64,000 nucleotides of DNA from Eucommia ulmoides (taxonomy: Eukaryota > Streptophyta > Magnoliopsida > Garryales > Eucommiaceae): NCBI GenBank assembly GCA_016647705.1, contig CM028335.1, positions 35,292,212-35,356,211 on the forward strand, written 5' to 3'. Both the position numbers and the translations under genes were made by a program. Shown here one piece after another: positions 1-13,000 of the stretch. The notes below the pieces were generated by a model. That model had not been told where the DNA came from and ran no database searches. It saw nothing but the letters and a program-made list of their open reading frames with translations. Positions within the stretch are counted from its first letter, which is position 1. Every line of letters begins with the position of its first letter.

Positions 1-14
1 ATCTCTATTCAAAG

Positions 15-1064
15 GTTACAACAGATAGCTCTGGCGATGTTTGTTCTTGGTACCGCCACATTTCCAAAGGTGGATGGCCTTTTTCAACCCCAGATAATGG
101 TTGGCCTGTATCCGATTGCACAGCAGAAGGTTTGAAGGTACCACTACACCATAATCTTAAGAATTCTTAGATAGAAGGAATTGTTCTTTTTGTCTTATTA
201 TTATACACATGACAATTGATCTACATCTATTATTACTAGTAACAATATCACATTTCTTAGAGAATCATGACCTCTAGCTTATATGCAGGCAGCCACATTG
301 ATATCACAAATGCCATTTGACGTTGTTGGAGAAGTAATTACACCAAATAAATTACATGATGCTGCTGATTTGATTTTATCCCTTCAGGTACCGTGTTCAG
401 CAAGTTATCACGTTGGTATAGGAAATTGCTTAGGTGTTTTTTAGTGTTTTCGTTCTCAAATATCTATTTCTAAACCCATAATTCTTGAAACGTAAATAAG
501 TATCAGCAATAATCATGTTCTATCCTCAGACATTTGTTCAAAAAAATTCAGAGAAGAACAAAAACAATTTTTTTGTGTCTCGGTAGTATTGTTTATGTTC
601 CAAATTCTTGGGAATAGAAACACTATACGGACGGTGCCTTAGCTAAATAATGTTGACAGTTTGAGAATATCTTGTAATCAAATATGCATATTGAGAAATA
701 CCACAATTGTTTAAGATTGCTTACATATGAAATTAGACCTCACATATCTAATGAATTTTTATTTTTTTTAAATATTTAGCATTGTATATCAATGGAAAAT
801 ATCCCAGAAACCTTACTTTTATGAATCCTACAGAATGACAGTGGAGGTTTTGCATCATATGAGCTTACAAGATCTTATGCATGGTTGGAGGTGGAACATT
901 TTTTTAGGCTCTCTCTTTTACTACCAAAAAAAAGAAAAAATACATAAAAGTAAATGTTAAAAGTATTTGATAATATTTGAATGATTGTTTTCATGCATCA
1001 TCTAATTTATATTGCAGGTTATCAATCCAGCTGAAACATTTGGGGATATAGTCATTGATTATCA
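15..1064 (+). CDS. Oxidosqualene cyclase exons 1-4 of the window
   Basis: Four short exons (123, 99, 57 and 47 nt) separated by introns of 151, 446 and 127 bp. The first begins after AG at 13-14; the same frame is open back to position 3, so the true exon start could lie further upstream. Exon 1 carries [14 protein letters not shown] and the DCTAE catalytic Asp. Exon 2 gives a helix-rich stretch ending ILSLQ. Exon 3 carries [16 protein letters not shown]. Exon 4 carries [14 protein letters not shown] and ends in phase 2 (CA|gtaaga), its Gln codon being completed by the first base of exon 5 across a 6.4-kb intron. The Gln replaces a Pro usual at this position in the family (from memory). Confidence 0.92.
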
Positions 1065-4000
1065 GTAAGACTATATGGTCACTCATAGTAGTCATCTTGA
1101 AATTATCATTGAAATATTTCTCCATCATTACTTCTTTCAGTACCATAGATCATCATGATTTTCTAGTCGCTACAGATTTCTTGCGAACCTTGCGTGGAAC
1201 AACTGAACTAACTCTCAAATGGAAATGCTCCTTATATTTTTGTCAAGTAAACGGTTAATAGATTCTTCCTAAGTTTATTATTTATTAATTCTTTTATTCA
1301 AGCTTCCAACAAACCATTCTAACCGTGAAAATTCATTTTCACAATTAAAAGTATTAGGAGTATCGAATAATAATAAAAATTTCAATATATATATAGTGGA
1401 ATATTCAAACTATTGTATTTGGGAAGCAAGGTAGCAGATATCGAACAATATGGCATCGTTATAACAATCCACGAATACTAATAGAAGAATTCTACGAAGT
1501 ATTTCAACTCAAAAAACTTACCTAAAATCTATACTTCATCATAATATTAGATGTATATGTAACTTCTATTGTTGGTCCAAGTCTAGCCAGGGGTGAATTG
1601 GGTAGCGCAAAAAACATAGATTTTTTTGGCTTCTTTTTAACTCATTCAAAATTTCTAACTTAAAACAATTTATACCAACTTTAATGAGTGTGATAAGATT
1701 GCAGTGAAATAAAAAATCAAATAGTTAATCACAAGCACACAAACAAAAAGATAGGCATAGAGATATTGACACAGTTATTTATAGTAGTTCGGCCAAGGTA
1801 CCTCATTCCCTACGTCTGCTCAACCAAGGTCCTTCAAGGATTTTAAATCCACTATTCTCTGATCTTCTTCCCCAGTGAAGATCAAACTGATTATCTATCA
1901 ATTCAAGTTTTCTCTTGCAATTGGAGTTTCTATCAAGCACCTATAGTCCAATACACCCTATATTGACTTACTACGTGGTTGTAGAAGTGTCTACAATAAA
2001 TGAAATGCAATTAAGTTTAATTATAAAACAATCACGTCAAGAATATGATCAAGTAGGTTGACATCATTGATAGAGTCAATTTAATCAACTGAATTTCGAA
2101 TCAGTATTTGGACAAGTAAGCACAATATTCAAATTCATATTGATTCTTATCTAGTAAGAATTTTTTATTTTTAATAAAAGTATTACAACTCAATGAATTT
2201 CATCGAACACACCAATTTAGCTCACGTCTAATTAGAAAAGAGTACACAAGGGATTTGAGATATAGTAGTGTAACTTAATCTCGTTGGCAGTAAGAGTTCT
2301 TCCCGTGTTCAATATACCGTATCTAAGGAATTTGTGAAATTTTTAATATTGATTAAAAGCCGTTTTTGAACTTTTACGAATGTGCCTTAGGTTTTAAAAC
2401 CTATAATTTCAATAAATAATAATTTATAAAGTTCTAAGTACAAGACAAAATCTTAATCGTTAATAGGAAAGCAAGTAGTTCAAACTTACCTAGACGTAAG
2501 GATATGGTCAATGATGATTCAATTCTAGGCATATGACAAGTAAGCACATTAAGCAATCTACAATTATGAACAATATGTGAAAATAAAGTATATAACAAAC
2601 TCATCAGTTATTCTTAGGATTTGAACTTGTGTGAAGAACCAGAATTGATTAATAAAATCTTTTGAACCAAGTGAAAGATGCAAGATATTGAATTTATGCT
2701 TGTTGAGGGGTATTTCAATTTCCTCACTTTGATTCACTCACTCTTATTTAAAAGTAGTATTTTTCATACTATTTCACTCAATTAAGGATCTAAGTTCCTC
2801 AGACCATGTGCATAGCGGGAGTTTTGTAGTACCGGGCTGCCAATTATTTTTCTTTTAAAGTGTAAAGTTTAGGGATATTTAAACGTTAATCAAGGGGGAG
2901 GAATTGGGAGTGTAGAGAGAGAATCTATCTCTTGGGAGTTGCGCTTGCATTTCAAAATTCAAAACCATCGCAACCAGACCTCCAACGACCTTCGACGGTG
3001 GGTTTAAGTGGCAATCACTACCCAGTCGTACACAGGCGACATCCATCCGGTATGGTTTAGATCTAGATTCAGGCAGCGTCGGCGACGTTTGAGCATTAGC
3101 TTCAAGCGTGATTCAGATAGAGAAGCGGTGAAACAGAGGTGAAATAAGAGATTCTTTCGTTTGAAAGCAGTGGCAAAATCAGAGAATCTGCCGATCTGAG
3201 TCGCAAAATCGTAGCTAGAGAAGAAGATGTTCTGAGTCGCAAAATCGTAGCTGGTTTGGGGTTCTGACCTAGTGAGGGTTTATCAGAGCAGGGACTAATC
3301 GAAGTTGAATCCGCGCTGAATCGTAGCTGGTTTGTCGTTTGAAGTGTTAGGATTTGAAGATTGCTGTAGAACAAAGGAGAAGAGTAGGGTGTCTAGAAAG
3401 GGAGAGTGTCTATTGGGTGTTGTTCGGTGTTTCAAATTTGCCGTTCCTTTTGATTCTGGCGATGTGGCGTGTAGAAGTGCTAGATAATATTAAGAATGTT
3501 CTAATTCTTCTCCTGTTTAAGGTTATAATTCTCACCTGTTTACTTTGATTTTGTTGTTTTTTCATTGGGTATGATGGATGGGTTAAAGCTGCGTGAATTG
3601 AGGGACCGTATGTTCTCAGTCTTTGTTGACTCAATCCCTGAGAAGATGGGGTGGAGAGGGCTCAGGTTCATGTTCCAGTGGCATGGGGTGGTTTGTGATG
3701 TGTTCATTCCGAATAAGAAAAGGGTTCGATCCAATTCCAAGTATGGTTTTGTTAGATTTGCCACCATGGAAGAAGAGGGTAGGGAAATCGAGGTTCTTAA
3801 TGGTATTAGGGTTCATGGTGAAGTGATTAAAGTTCGATGGGAATTTCAAACCTATTTGAGTGTTGTAAACAGAGAAATCGTAGGTGTTGGGGAAATTCCG
3901 GCGAGAAAAGAGTCTGCTCGCTGTAATTTCTCGTCGTCGTCCTCCTTCGATGGACCAGAGAAGATCGGGTTTGCTTTGGGGAAGAAGATAGTGTCTTCTG

Positions 4001-7000
4001 TAATTTCAAACAAGAAGGTGGAATCAACAATTAATGAAAATGATAATTCAAATTTTGAAAGTGACAGAAGGGTGATTGAGTTTGATGGGCTCAAGACAAA
4101 TTCACCAACTGCTTCTCCTACAGGTTCTTGGTTAAGAGAACATCCCATTCATTTGATCAATGGGATGAGGGTGGGCCCAAAATTCTCAAACGAAAAGATG
4201 GAAACAAACTTTGCTAATTCGGTGGGCCTAAGCCCAAAAGAAGGCTTTCAAGATGGTGTAGAATCAAAACAATCCTATGATTTTGGGAGGAGGAAATTAG
4301 GGTTGCGAGAAGATCGGAGTGGAAAAATCGTCAAAGCTCAAGCAATAGGAAATGGTAGTGAGGATCGAGTCCTCGCTCCAGTCTGCAGCAAGAATGGCCC
4401 ACTCTCCAATGTTAAAGAGATTGTTCAAGAAGATAAGGGTCGGTTCAATAATTGGGAGGAGGTTCTAGCTTTTCTCGAGGTGAAATCACTATCAAAAAAT
4501 ATGATAAAAGTTATGATTGAGAGATTAACCTAGTTGACAAGGTTATGTTCGATGCTTGTGGGCATTTCGCTAGTGTGGTGCTATCCCAAAAAGGTTCTTT
4601 GATGCAAATAGAGACGGGAAAAGGTAGAGATGCGGTAGGGGCCCTAGGGGTGCTTGCAGTATAAGGGTAACGAACAAGTAGTTAATTGGTAGTAGAAATG
4701 TTTAACAGGGTTTGAATGCTGTAGTTGTAGTTGTAGTTGTAATGGTAGTTGGTAGTTGTAGTTGTAGTTGTAGTTGTAATGGTAGTTGGTAGTAGTTGGT
4801 GTCAAGAGTAATTTTAATTAGCTGTAGATAATGTGGATTGCTTTTCCACTGGAGGTTGGCAAAGTACGGTCAGGGTTGGTTAGGTGGAGTACAGAGTCCC
4901 ATTTCAGTGAGATGGGTGTTGTCTTTTGGGTTGTTTGCTATGGCTTTGTTGTGGCTGAGGTCTTTTGGCTGTTTGTTGGTAAAGGTAAATTTCTTTTGTA
5001 GGCTCATTGATGGCCTTGTGAGATTCAAGGAGATCCTTGGTTGGCTTTAAGGGTCATTATGTTTTTGTGTTGGTTTGGGATTGAAACAGTTCATTATAAG
5101 CTTCATACTCGGTTGTACCCTTATTGCAATATAAAAATTTGCCAATCGAAAAAAAAAAAAAAAAAGCTTAGGGATATTTAAAGGGCTTGCAAATTATAGT
5201 GTTTCACTTAATTTGGCTACAAATCCTTTATGATTAATGATATGATTATTAGTTATCCATAATTTAATAAATATCAAGATGCTCTAATCTTCCAATTTGA
5301 TGAAATGCGGTAGGAATTCGTTGGGATACAAGATACTAATAAAAAGGTTATTTTTTGGATTTAAAAAAATAGAAAATTTTAAACTCGCGATTGACCCACT
5401 GATCTCATTCCAAAAATCGTAAAACTTGATTCAAATAATAGGTAACATAGTTAATGATGATTAAAGCCAATTTGAATTATTTTGGCATTCAACTCATGAT
5501 CGAATTTGATTTTTCGTTCAATTAGACAATCTTGTCTACACAAATCGGTTGACTTGTTCAAATTTCGGTTGACCAATATTCATATAACTCAATTCTAAAA
5601 CAACAATATCCAATTTGGCTGACTGAAGGGTTGATCAGATAATCAAACTATTCAATATATTAACTTACTGTATCAATTGATTAACAGGTTGGTTCAATCA
5701 GCTAACCGAATTCTAATTTTCCTTATTATGTAAACCTATTGGACTATTTGGTTGGCTGGAATTGGAATTTGGTCAACCTGATTGTCGTGAGTTATTTTCT
5801 AATGAACCAACTGACTTAAGTAGTTGACAAGAATAAGTAGGGGTTTTGTTGATCGAATTATGCAAGATTTCAATTTTATTTATTTTATAGCTACAACTTT
5901 TATTCGATTTTGCTCTTAATAATTTTAGACTCAATTTTATCCTTATTTAATGAATCAAACACACTTCAATAACATAATAAGAATGCCACATAAGATCATG
6001 CGTGTGTGATTTCCTAGTTGAGTCAACGTGTATCAGATTATGGGGAAGGAAGTTACCTTATCTTAAAGTATACAATGCTGTTGATTTTACTCTTCCAAAC
6101 CACTCTTGAGCCATTTTGACGATCCTTCTTGGACTGATTCTCTACCTTGGTTCATTTTAATTGATGATTAAAACATGCTTGAATCATTTGGCAGTCAATT
6201 CAATTCAATTAGGAAGTCTTGTTTGTGTTGACCAATTAAAATTTTGGTTGACCGATATTCATGTTTTTTAATTCTAATGAGACACTGTCAAATTTGTTTA
6301 ACTGTATGATTGACCAAATTATCAAATTATTCCATATATTACCCTACTGTCTCAATTGGTCAAATATTTGGTTCAATCGAGTGGTCAAATTCTAGTTTTT
6401 CTTATTCTTTGAGCCTACTATACTATTCGATTAAACAGGACAGGGCCTCCGTGGACTGGATTGTCCAAATTTGTATCTAGTAATCATACAGTCTAAATCG
6501 AGCATGTGTTTTTTGACTAGGTTGCGTAGGATTTCAATTTGATTTATTTTCTAACTACAACTCTTATTCGATTTTGTTTCCAATCATTCTGCACTCATTT
6601 TTACCTTTATTTAATGAATCAAATTCACATAAATAAGATAATAGGAATGCCACTTATGATTATGCAAGTGTGGGTGATTTCCTAGTTGAATCAATGTGTA
6701 TTGGAGTATAGGGAAGGATGTTACCTTATCTTCAAGTATACAATGATGTTGATTTTACCCTCCCAAACAAGTTGATATTCTTCAATAGCCGTGAGTCTTC
6801 ATCACAATCCTTCTTGGAGTGATTCTTTGTCTTGATTTTTCTTTCTTTATTTTTCTTTCTGTCTTTTACCACACTTCTTGTTCTTGTTTCTTCCATCTTG
6901 TGTTCTCTATCTACATTTACGTGGTGTAGTTCTTCATGTTGTCTTAACCTATTCTCAACACTTAATACACATGTTAAATATAAAAAATCACAAATAGATT

Positions 7001-10000
7001 ATTATCGTCAAAATCACATTGTTAGAGATTTAAGCCCTTGGGTCACCACCTATATTTGCTAATGACATCACACCTTAATTCATTATAATGTTTACCGCTA
7101 TCAGCACTAATTCACAACTCAGAAACGTCTAAATTTATGAGTACGTATCGTCCACTCATGGTTTATTATAGACATACTGCAAGATTTCTACACTTAAACG
7201 AAATTAAGTCTAATATTTAGAAAAAAATATTGGAAGTAATTATGGAATCGTGACGGTTGTGAAGTTTTATATGTTTAGTGAAAAACTAGAGAAGATTATA
7301 TCCGTAGTTAAATTTGTTAAGATAATTGTCCATACTACTATCATTTATAGCAAAGCAATTAAATGATTTTAGCTTGCCTACTTTTTTCTTGATTTTTATG
7401 TTTTCTTAACGTCAACAACCTTATAATGTAGGTACGTTGAATGCACATCATCGGCAATCCAAGGCCTCCAATCATTCATGAAATTGTATCCAATATACAA
7501 GAGCAAGGAGATAAAAGCCTGTATTACAAAAGCACTTGATTTCATTGAGAGCATACAACTTCCGGATGGCTCATGGTTCGTTCTCTTAATTATTAATTGT
7601 CTAAATCACATTTTGCAACTGCTTCACCTTTCTCCTTGATATTTTAATTTCAATAATTTTGTCGGTGAATGTTACTTTGCATATGAATTTGGACCAATTT
7701 ACTAATTCAGGTCACTTTTACTAATGCCACTTATACATGAGAGAATAGTAATAGAATAAAATAAAAAAAATGTTATATGGCAATTTGCACTCTTGAAATT
7801 TGATTTTTGTTACATTTTACCTACTGCATTAACGTCAAATTGATCGAAACCAGTTAAATGGACCAAAATTGATACTGTCATGCCACGATCCCAATGAGGT
7901 CTATTTTGAAGATTAAATCAATAGAAAACTTAGGGCATGTTTGAACAAAAAAAAAAAAATCCAACACTTAAAACTGATTATATTAAGTACTTAATTAATT
8001 AAATTTGTTTGATAAATGTAATTTGTATTACTTAATCGTTAACTTAAAAATTAAGTCAAAAATTAATTAAAAAATTCGACAAAGTCCTCTTTACTTATTT
8101 CAATTTATTTAAATTTTCAACACTTAAAATTTTAATTTTATCAAATAACCTTCTAATATTTGGAGCACTTAAAATTTTAGTACTTAATTTTTAGCACTTC
8201 AAAATTAAGTGATTATTAAATAGGCCCTTAGTCTCGTGGTAATCCAGGTATCTCCTCTAAGGACAAATAACATTCTCGCACAATAAAAAAAAAAAACTAC
8301 AATTTCAGCCCATCTATCTTAGTGTCCATCGAAGTATCTAAATAAAATTCATACTCTTTAAAAAAAAAAAAAAAAATCAAATAAGGAGGAGATTTGTTTG
8401 GGCTACCCACAAAACAAAATTTAAAGTCAACTTTCTTTGCACGATAGTATAAACATACATGATGTGCAGCTAAACAACCCACATCTCAGATAATATAAAA
8501 TTCTCGCATATTTAACATAACAAAATTAGCAAGTACTTCATTGTTTTCAAGCATTTTTTGTTTTTTAATTGAAAACAAGAAAGGAGGAATTAAAAACCTC
8601 AAACATTACAATTGTTTGATCCTTCTAAAACTAGAAAGACCACAAGCATCCATTTTCAAACAACCTCTAACAAAATGAGGTAATTCACTAAAATTAGAAG
8701 AAAAAAGGTATTCTCTTGCACTAACATGCTTGGATAGCCCATCAGCAGCATCATTTGCTTCTCTAAAGACATGATGAATTGGAAAATCACATTTGCTTCT
8801 CCACAAAATAATATCAGCTATGTAAGGATAAGTTCTCCAAGGAATTTCAACCTGCTGCAGCACCATATCTGCCAAAATCTTACTATCAACCTCTATAATG
8901 ACCTTCAGCCATTTCTTCTCTAAACAAGTCTTAAGCCCTTGCCAAAGAGCAAAAAATTCAGCAAACATATTTGTTTGGATGCCCAAAGGAGTAGAATATG
9001 CTAAAATCAGCAAACCATTGTGATATCTGATAATTCCTCCAGCACCAGCAATGCCTGGATTCCCCAAAGAGCTCCCATCAGAATTTAACTTCAAATAGTC
9101 CATAACTGGTTTAATCCAATGAACCAAAACAAATTTGAAGGAATTAGACTTTTTTGCAGACTGCATATTGATAATAAACTCAATTCTCCTTATCAAAGAA
9201 GGGAAGAAAGGAGGAATCTGATCATATTTGGCCTGACATCTACTTTTCCATAACTCCCAGTATATCAGCATAGGCAAACCAACACTGAATTTCTTATTAT
9301 GCCACCAATTCAGCAATCTGGACATCAAAGACCCCCATAACAAGAACTTCCAAAGTAAACCCAAACTGTTTTAGCAAAAACACAATAAAAAAGCACATGA
9401 TCTTGAGTTTCAGCAGCCTTACCACAACAGGCACATATAGAAGTCAAATGAAATCCCAACTTTTGAATTTTTGAATCAAAAGGCACTATACCCTTTAACA
9501 CCTTCCACATAAAGAAAGAAGATTTAAGAGGAATTTTATAATGCCAAATGAACTTAAAGTAAAGGGGAACAACTAAACTCTGCCTAAAAGTCTGCCAAGC
9601 AGTAGCCAATGAAAACTGCCAATTTGCAGCTAGAATTCAGCACATTTTATCAGCCACATCAGTAGGGAGCTTATGAAGTTGCATGATCTTTGATTTAAAA
9701 GTAGGAAGAAACTGATCTAACTTGTTTTCATTTCATGAACCATCTGCATTTAACAAATCAGAAACAAGCATCCTGGAAAACTGCTCCTGCACCAGCAATA
9801 CTTCACCAAGAGGAATATTAATCAACCAATGATCCCACTACAAAGAAACCTCACCATTTCCAATTTGAAACAGGATATAATCCTCAGCCAAGGCCTTTCC
9901 TTCAATTACATTTTTCCAACCAATGCTCTAATGAAAAGAAGTAACACTGCAAAAATGATCCAGTTTTCTAGAACAATATTTCACCTTCATGAATTTAGCC

Positions 10001-13000
10001 CATAAAGACTGACCATCTCTGAAATTCCACCAAAGCTTAGCTTTAAAAGCCATCACCATATCCTTAAGCTGCCTATAAACCAATTCTCCTTCTTCAAAAG
10101 GATAACACATATTCTGCTAGCTTTTCCAATGCTTCTTCCCATTCTAACAGAAATTTGAAAATAGCCCTTGCAAAGTTTTAATATCCTCAGCCTCCAAAGA
10201 GACCTGCACATCTGGTAATCTTCTGGGAGACAAAGTAAATTTATGAATCACTCAAGTTTGATTTGATGAAGAAGGAGAATCCTGTATTCTCACAGCCTTT
10301 CCAGCAGCATTGCCAGAATTCAAAACAGTTTGATGTTCAAATTTTGAAAGATCATTTAAACTCTCATTCTGAGGCATTGAGGGTGATTTTGAAGGTAAGG
10401 AAGACTTGTGAGAAGAAAAAATATCTTGAAAATTTGAAGATTTAGGAGAAGTGGTGACAATTTGGAAAGGGCTGAGATTTTCAGAAATAGCACCAACAAA
10501 AGGAATGCCAATTTGAAATTGAGGCTCCATATTAGGAATTGAAGCTTCAGAAATAAAATGAGAAAGAATTTGAGGTATGTGAGAGATATTGGAGTCAACA
10601 GGGGGATTGGAATTCACATTTGAAGTATTAGTCTCCTTGACTGTTGGTGGAACAGTGGATTGATCAGAAATGCTTTGAGGTTGAGAATGAGCAATTGATT
10701 CTCCCATGGATGAAGGATTAATCAAATTGGAAGTGCTAGAATGATTTGGAATGGGAAAAGAATAGGTTTTAGCCAAAATGGCTATTGCCTTCATTTTAGC
10801 AGCCTGAATATTAGCATCAGGTTTAGAACAAGAAGGATCACAAACAATTAAATTTTGAACTATATGATTAGTTTTATGAATAGAATCATTCTTGGATGGA
10901 TTAGAAGAGATAGCCAAAGATGAAGATTTATTTGAAATTGACTTATTCTTGGAGATGGATTTCGGGACAGTCTTAGCAGAAATGAAATTACCAGAATTGG
11001 TATGATCAGAAGAATGGCGTTGAGGCTCAGAAAATGAGGAGTTTGGATTTTTAACTTCCTTAGAATGGGTTTTAAGACTCTTCGAAGGCTAAGATTGAGA
11101 AGAAAAAGGTTTAGAAGAATCTACAGTATGTTTTAACGAATTTTGATTTGGCAAAAAATCAGGATCTCCATCATCTGATTGATTTTCATAATTTTTCAAA
11201 AACCATTGTGGCAAAGATTTAGAATTATCCAAATTAGGATTGGATGGAGGAATTTGTACTGAATTTGAGATAGTACCTTTAGAAAGATAAACCTGATCAG
11301 AATTTGTATTGCTCTGTTTTCTTGTAACCGGAACAGAGACCTCTATTTCTTGAAGAATAGAAGGAGAAGGGTTCTTGATCGAACAATTAACATCAGAATG
11401 ACCTTGTTTAAAGCAATGATTACAGTACGAAGGATTTGATTTATACGAAACTAATTGCCAGAAACCATTTGAACCACATCCTATCCAAATTCTCTTGATT
11501 AGAGGATGTCTCAAATCAATCTCAACACAAACACGGGCAAGCTTCGGCTTCGACAAATTGACCGTAGCAGCATCTACTTTTAATGGAGAACCAATGGCTG
11601 AAGCAATTGAAAAGAGAGTCTCCTTGTTATGAAAATGAATTGGTAAAAATTCAAAACTTACTCAAATTGGCACCAAAGGAGATTAAACATTTGCTTGAAA
11701 ATCAGGGGTCCATTTAAATATCTTGATCGGATATTGATGAATGAGCCATTGTTCTTTGATCCATAGACATTGAAAATCCTCATCTGAATACAATTGGATG
11801 AACAAATTTTTCTGATCCAAGAAACAAATTTCAAATCTAGCAGCTACGTTCAACGTAAAGAACATTTTCTTGATAGCCTCAAATGGTGGACGTCCGTTAG
11901 TGAATTTTCCAACCAAAGAAAATTTAAAAGAATTTGCAAGATTTTCAACATCTTCTTCAGAGAAATAGACAGCAGGTTCTCCCTTGAAAGATTGGACAAT
12001 TTTTCTAGGAATAACTGAAGTTTTGTTGAGAAGAACACTGGTGAAGGATTTTTGAGCAAAAGAAATTGGCACAATAGCTTGATGATGATTAGGATTTAGA
12101 AATGAAGAATTGTGATCTCTAGGTTGAGGAGGATCCCCAGCACTAGCAGCCTCCATGATTTAAAGCTGTGAATTGAAAAATGAAGAAAAGAATAATTCAC
12201 AAAAATCTTGGAGTGAATCTTGGAGCCTCTCTCTCTAAAAATACGGGCTTGATCACTTTCACGATTGTGATTGTTCATTGTTTTCAAGCTTCATTACACA
12301 AGACTTGCAAATTTTAATAGCTAACAGTTGGTCTTCTATTAGCGTTTTGACACCAAGTTCAATCTCCATAGCTTAACAAGGCATATACTATTTCTTAGTA
12401 AACTTAATTGATATAAAGGAATGAGTAACACCAGGATTCAATAAAACAAATGTAAAAACAAAAGATACTCTACTCAGTGTAGACTTACGTGGAAACATTA
12501 AAACGAAAGCGTATCTTTTGGATTCGAAAAGCTCGTTTATAACTCGTTTTTTGTTTCTTCTTTCCTTGACAAGAAAAATAGTACTAGAATATTTTTCGAT
12601 AATATTCACACGCTCACTAACCAAGGCCATTCAAATTTTCTGTTATCTAACGGGATTAGAATTTTTAAAGATATCGTTACTTATTTATAGAGAAAATCCC
12701 AAATATGTGTCATTTCCAATGAATGTCTACCAAATAAACGTGATCCTTGAGACCAAGAGATTCACCCATTCACATGATGACTATCCATGAAACTTGAAGC
12801 TCATGTGGATGCTCCACGGGTCGACCCAACCTACTCCATAATCCAACATCTCCCACTCGGATATAATGGGCACCAAATGTGTTTCTCTTTAAACTCATGC
12901 ATTATACTCTCTTCATACAGATTAATGGTGTGTGCGATCAACGAGTGTCTTCAAACAATGTGGAAGCACTATATTAAGTTTCTATCTAACTAACATGGAA

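Larger units (their letters stand above)
2884..5167 (+). mobile_element. LINE-derived insertion with RRM ORF1, poly(A) tail and 15-bp TSD
   Basis: The 15-base direct repeat ttagggatatttaaa occurs at 2869-2883 and again at 5168-5182, the second immediately after an A-run (about 5150-5165). This is the hallmark of target-primed reverse transcription. The insert starts with a G-rich leader, holds one 322-codon ORF (3565-4533) and then about 600 bp of non-coding sequence. That stretch includes a GTAGTT-rich simple repeat and a LINE-like 3' end (tgtaccc...attgcaatataaaaatttgcc). No endonuclease or reverse transcriptase is present, so it is a non-autonomous or internally deleted LINE mobilised in trans. 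Confidence 0.75.
1570..7030 (-). repeat. Copy 1 of a long-LTR-like dispersed repeat, split by a LINE insertion
   Basis: Begins TGTTGGTCCAAG followed by the block GGGGTGAATTGGG, shared with copies at 37175 and 53350. The shared order continues with a cggaaagc/ttcggcc block and a ccactaaa/ccactatt block, then reaches the ggttgacc-rich part after the LINE that occupies 2884-5167. On the - strand it would read as an LTR (TG...CA). The right end is approximate, placed where the aacacttaat...catgtt block shared with copy 3 finishes. No ORF of its own. It accounts for most of intron 4 of the cyclase gene. Residual 1066-1569 and 7031-7431 are ordinary AT-rich intron with no other feature seen. Confidence 0.5.
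8553..12273 (-). mobile_element. Internally deleted LINE (DUF4283-zinc knuckle ORF1 fused near RT tail / RNase H)
   Basis: Bounded by a perfect 16-bp direct repeat ttcattgttttcaagc at 8537-8552 and 12274-12289. On the - strand the element begins with ORF1 (from 12156) and ends in a short A-rich tail (8553-8570 complement). Segments in order: DUF4283-like, CCHC knuckle, long disordered Ser/Asn/Pro-rich region, C-terminal fragment of the reverse transcriptase, zf-RVT and RNase H. The endonuclease and the catalytic RT fingers/palm are missing: only about 150 bp separate the ORF1 tail from the RT thumb-like [22 protein letters not shown] segment. It therefore moved in trans or was deleted later. 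Confidence 0.85.

Noticed and set aside
3102-4148. Several - strand ORFs opposite the RRM ORF
   Set aside because: Antisense shadows of the LINE ORF1; the + strand frame has the RRM motifs.
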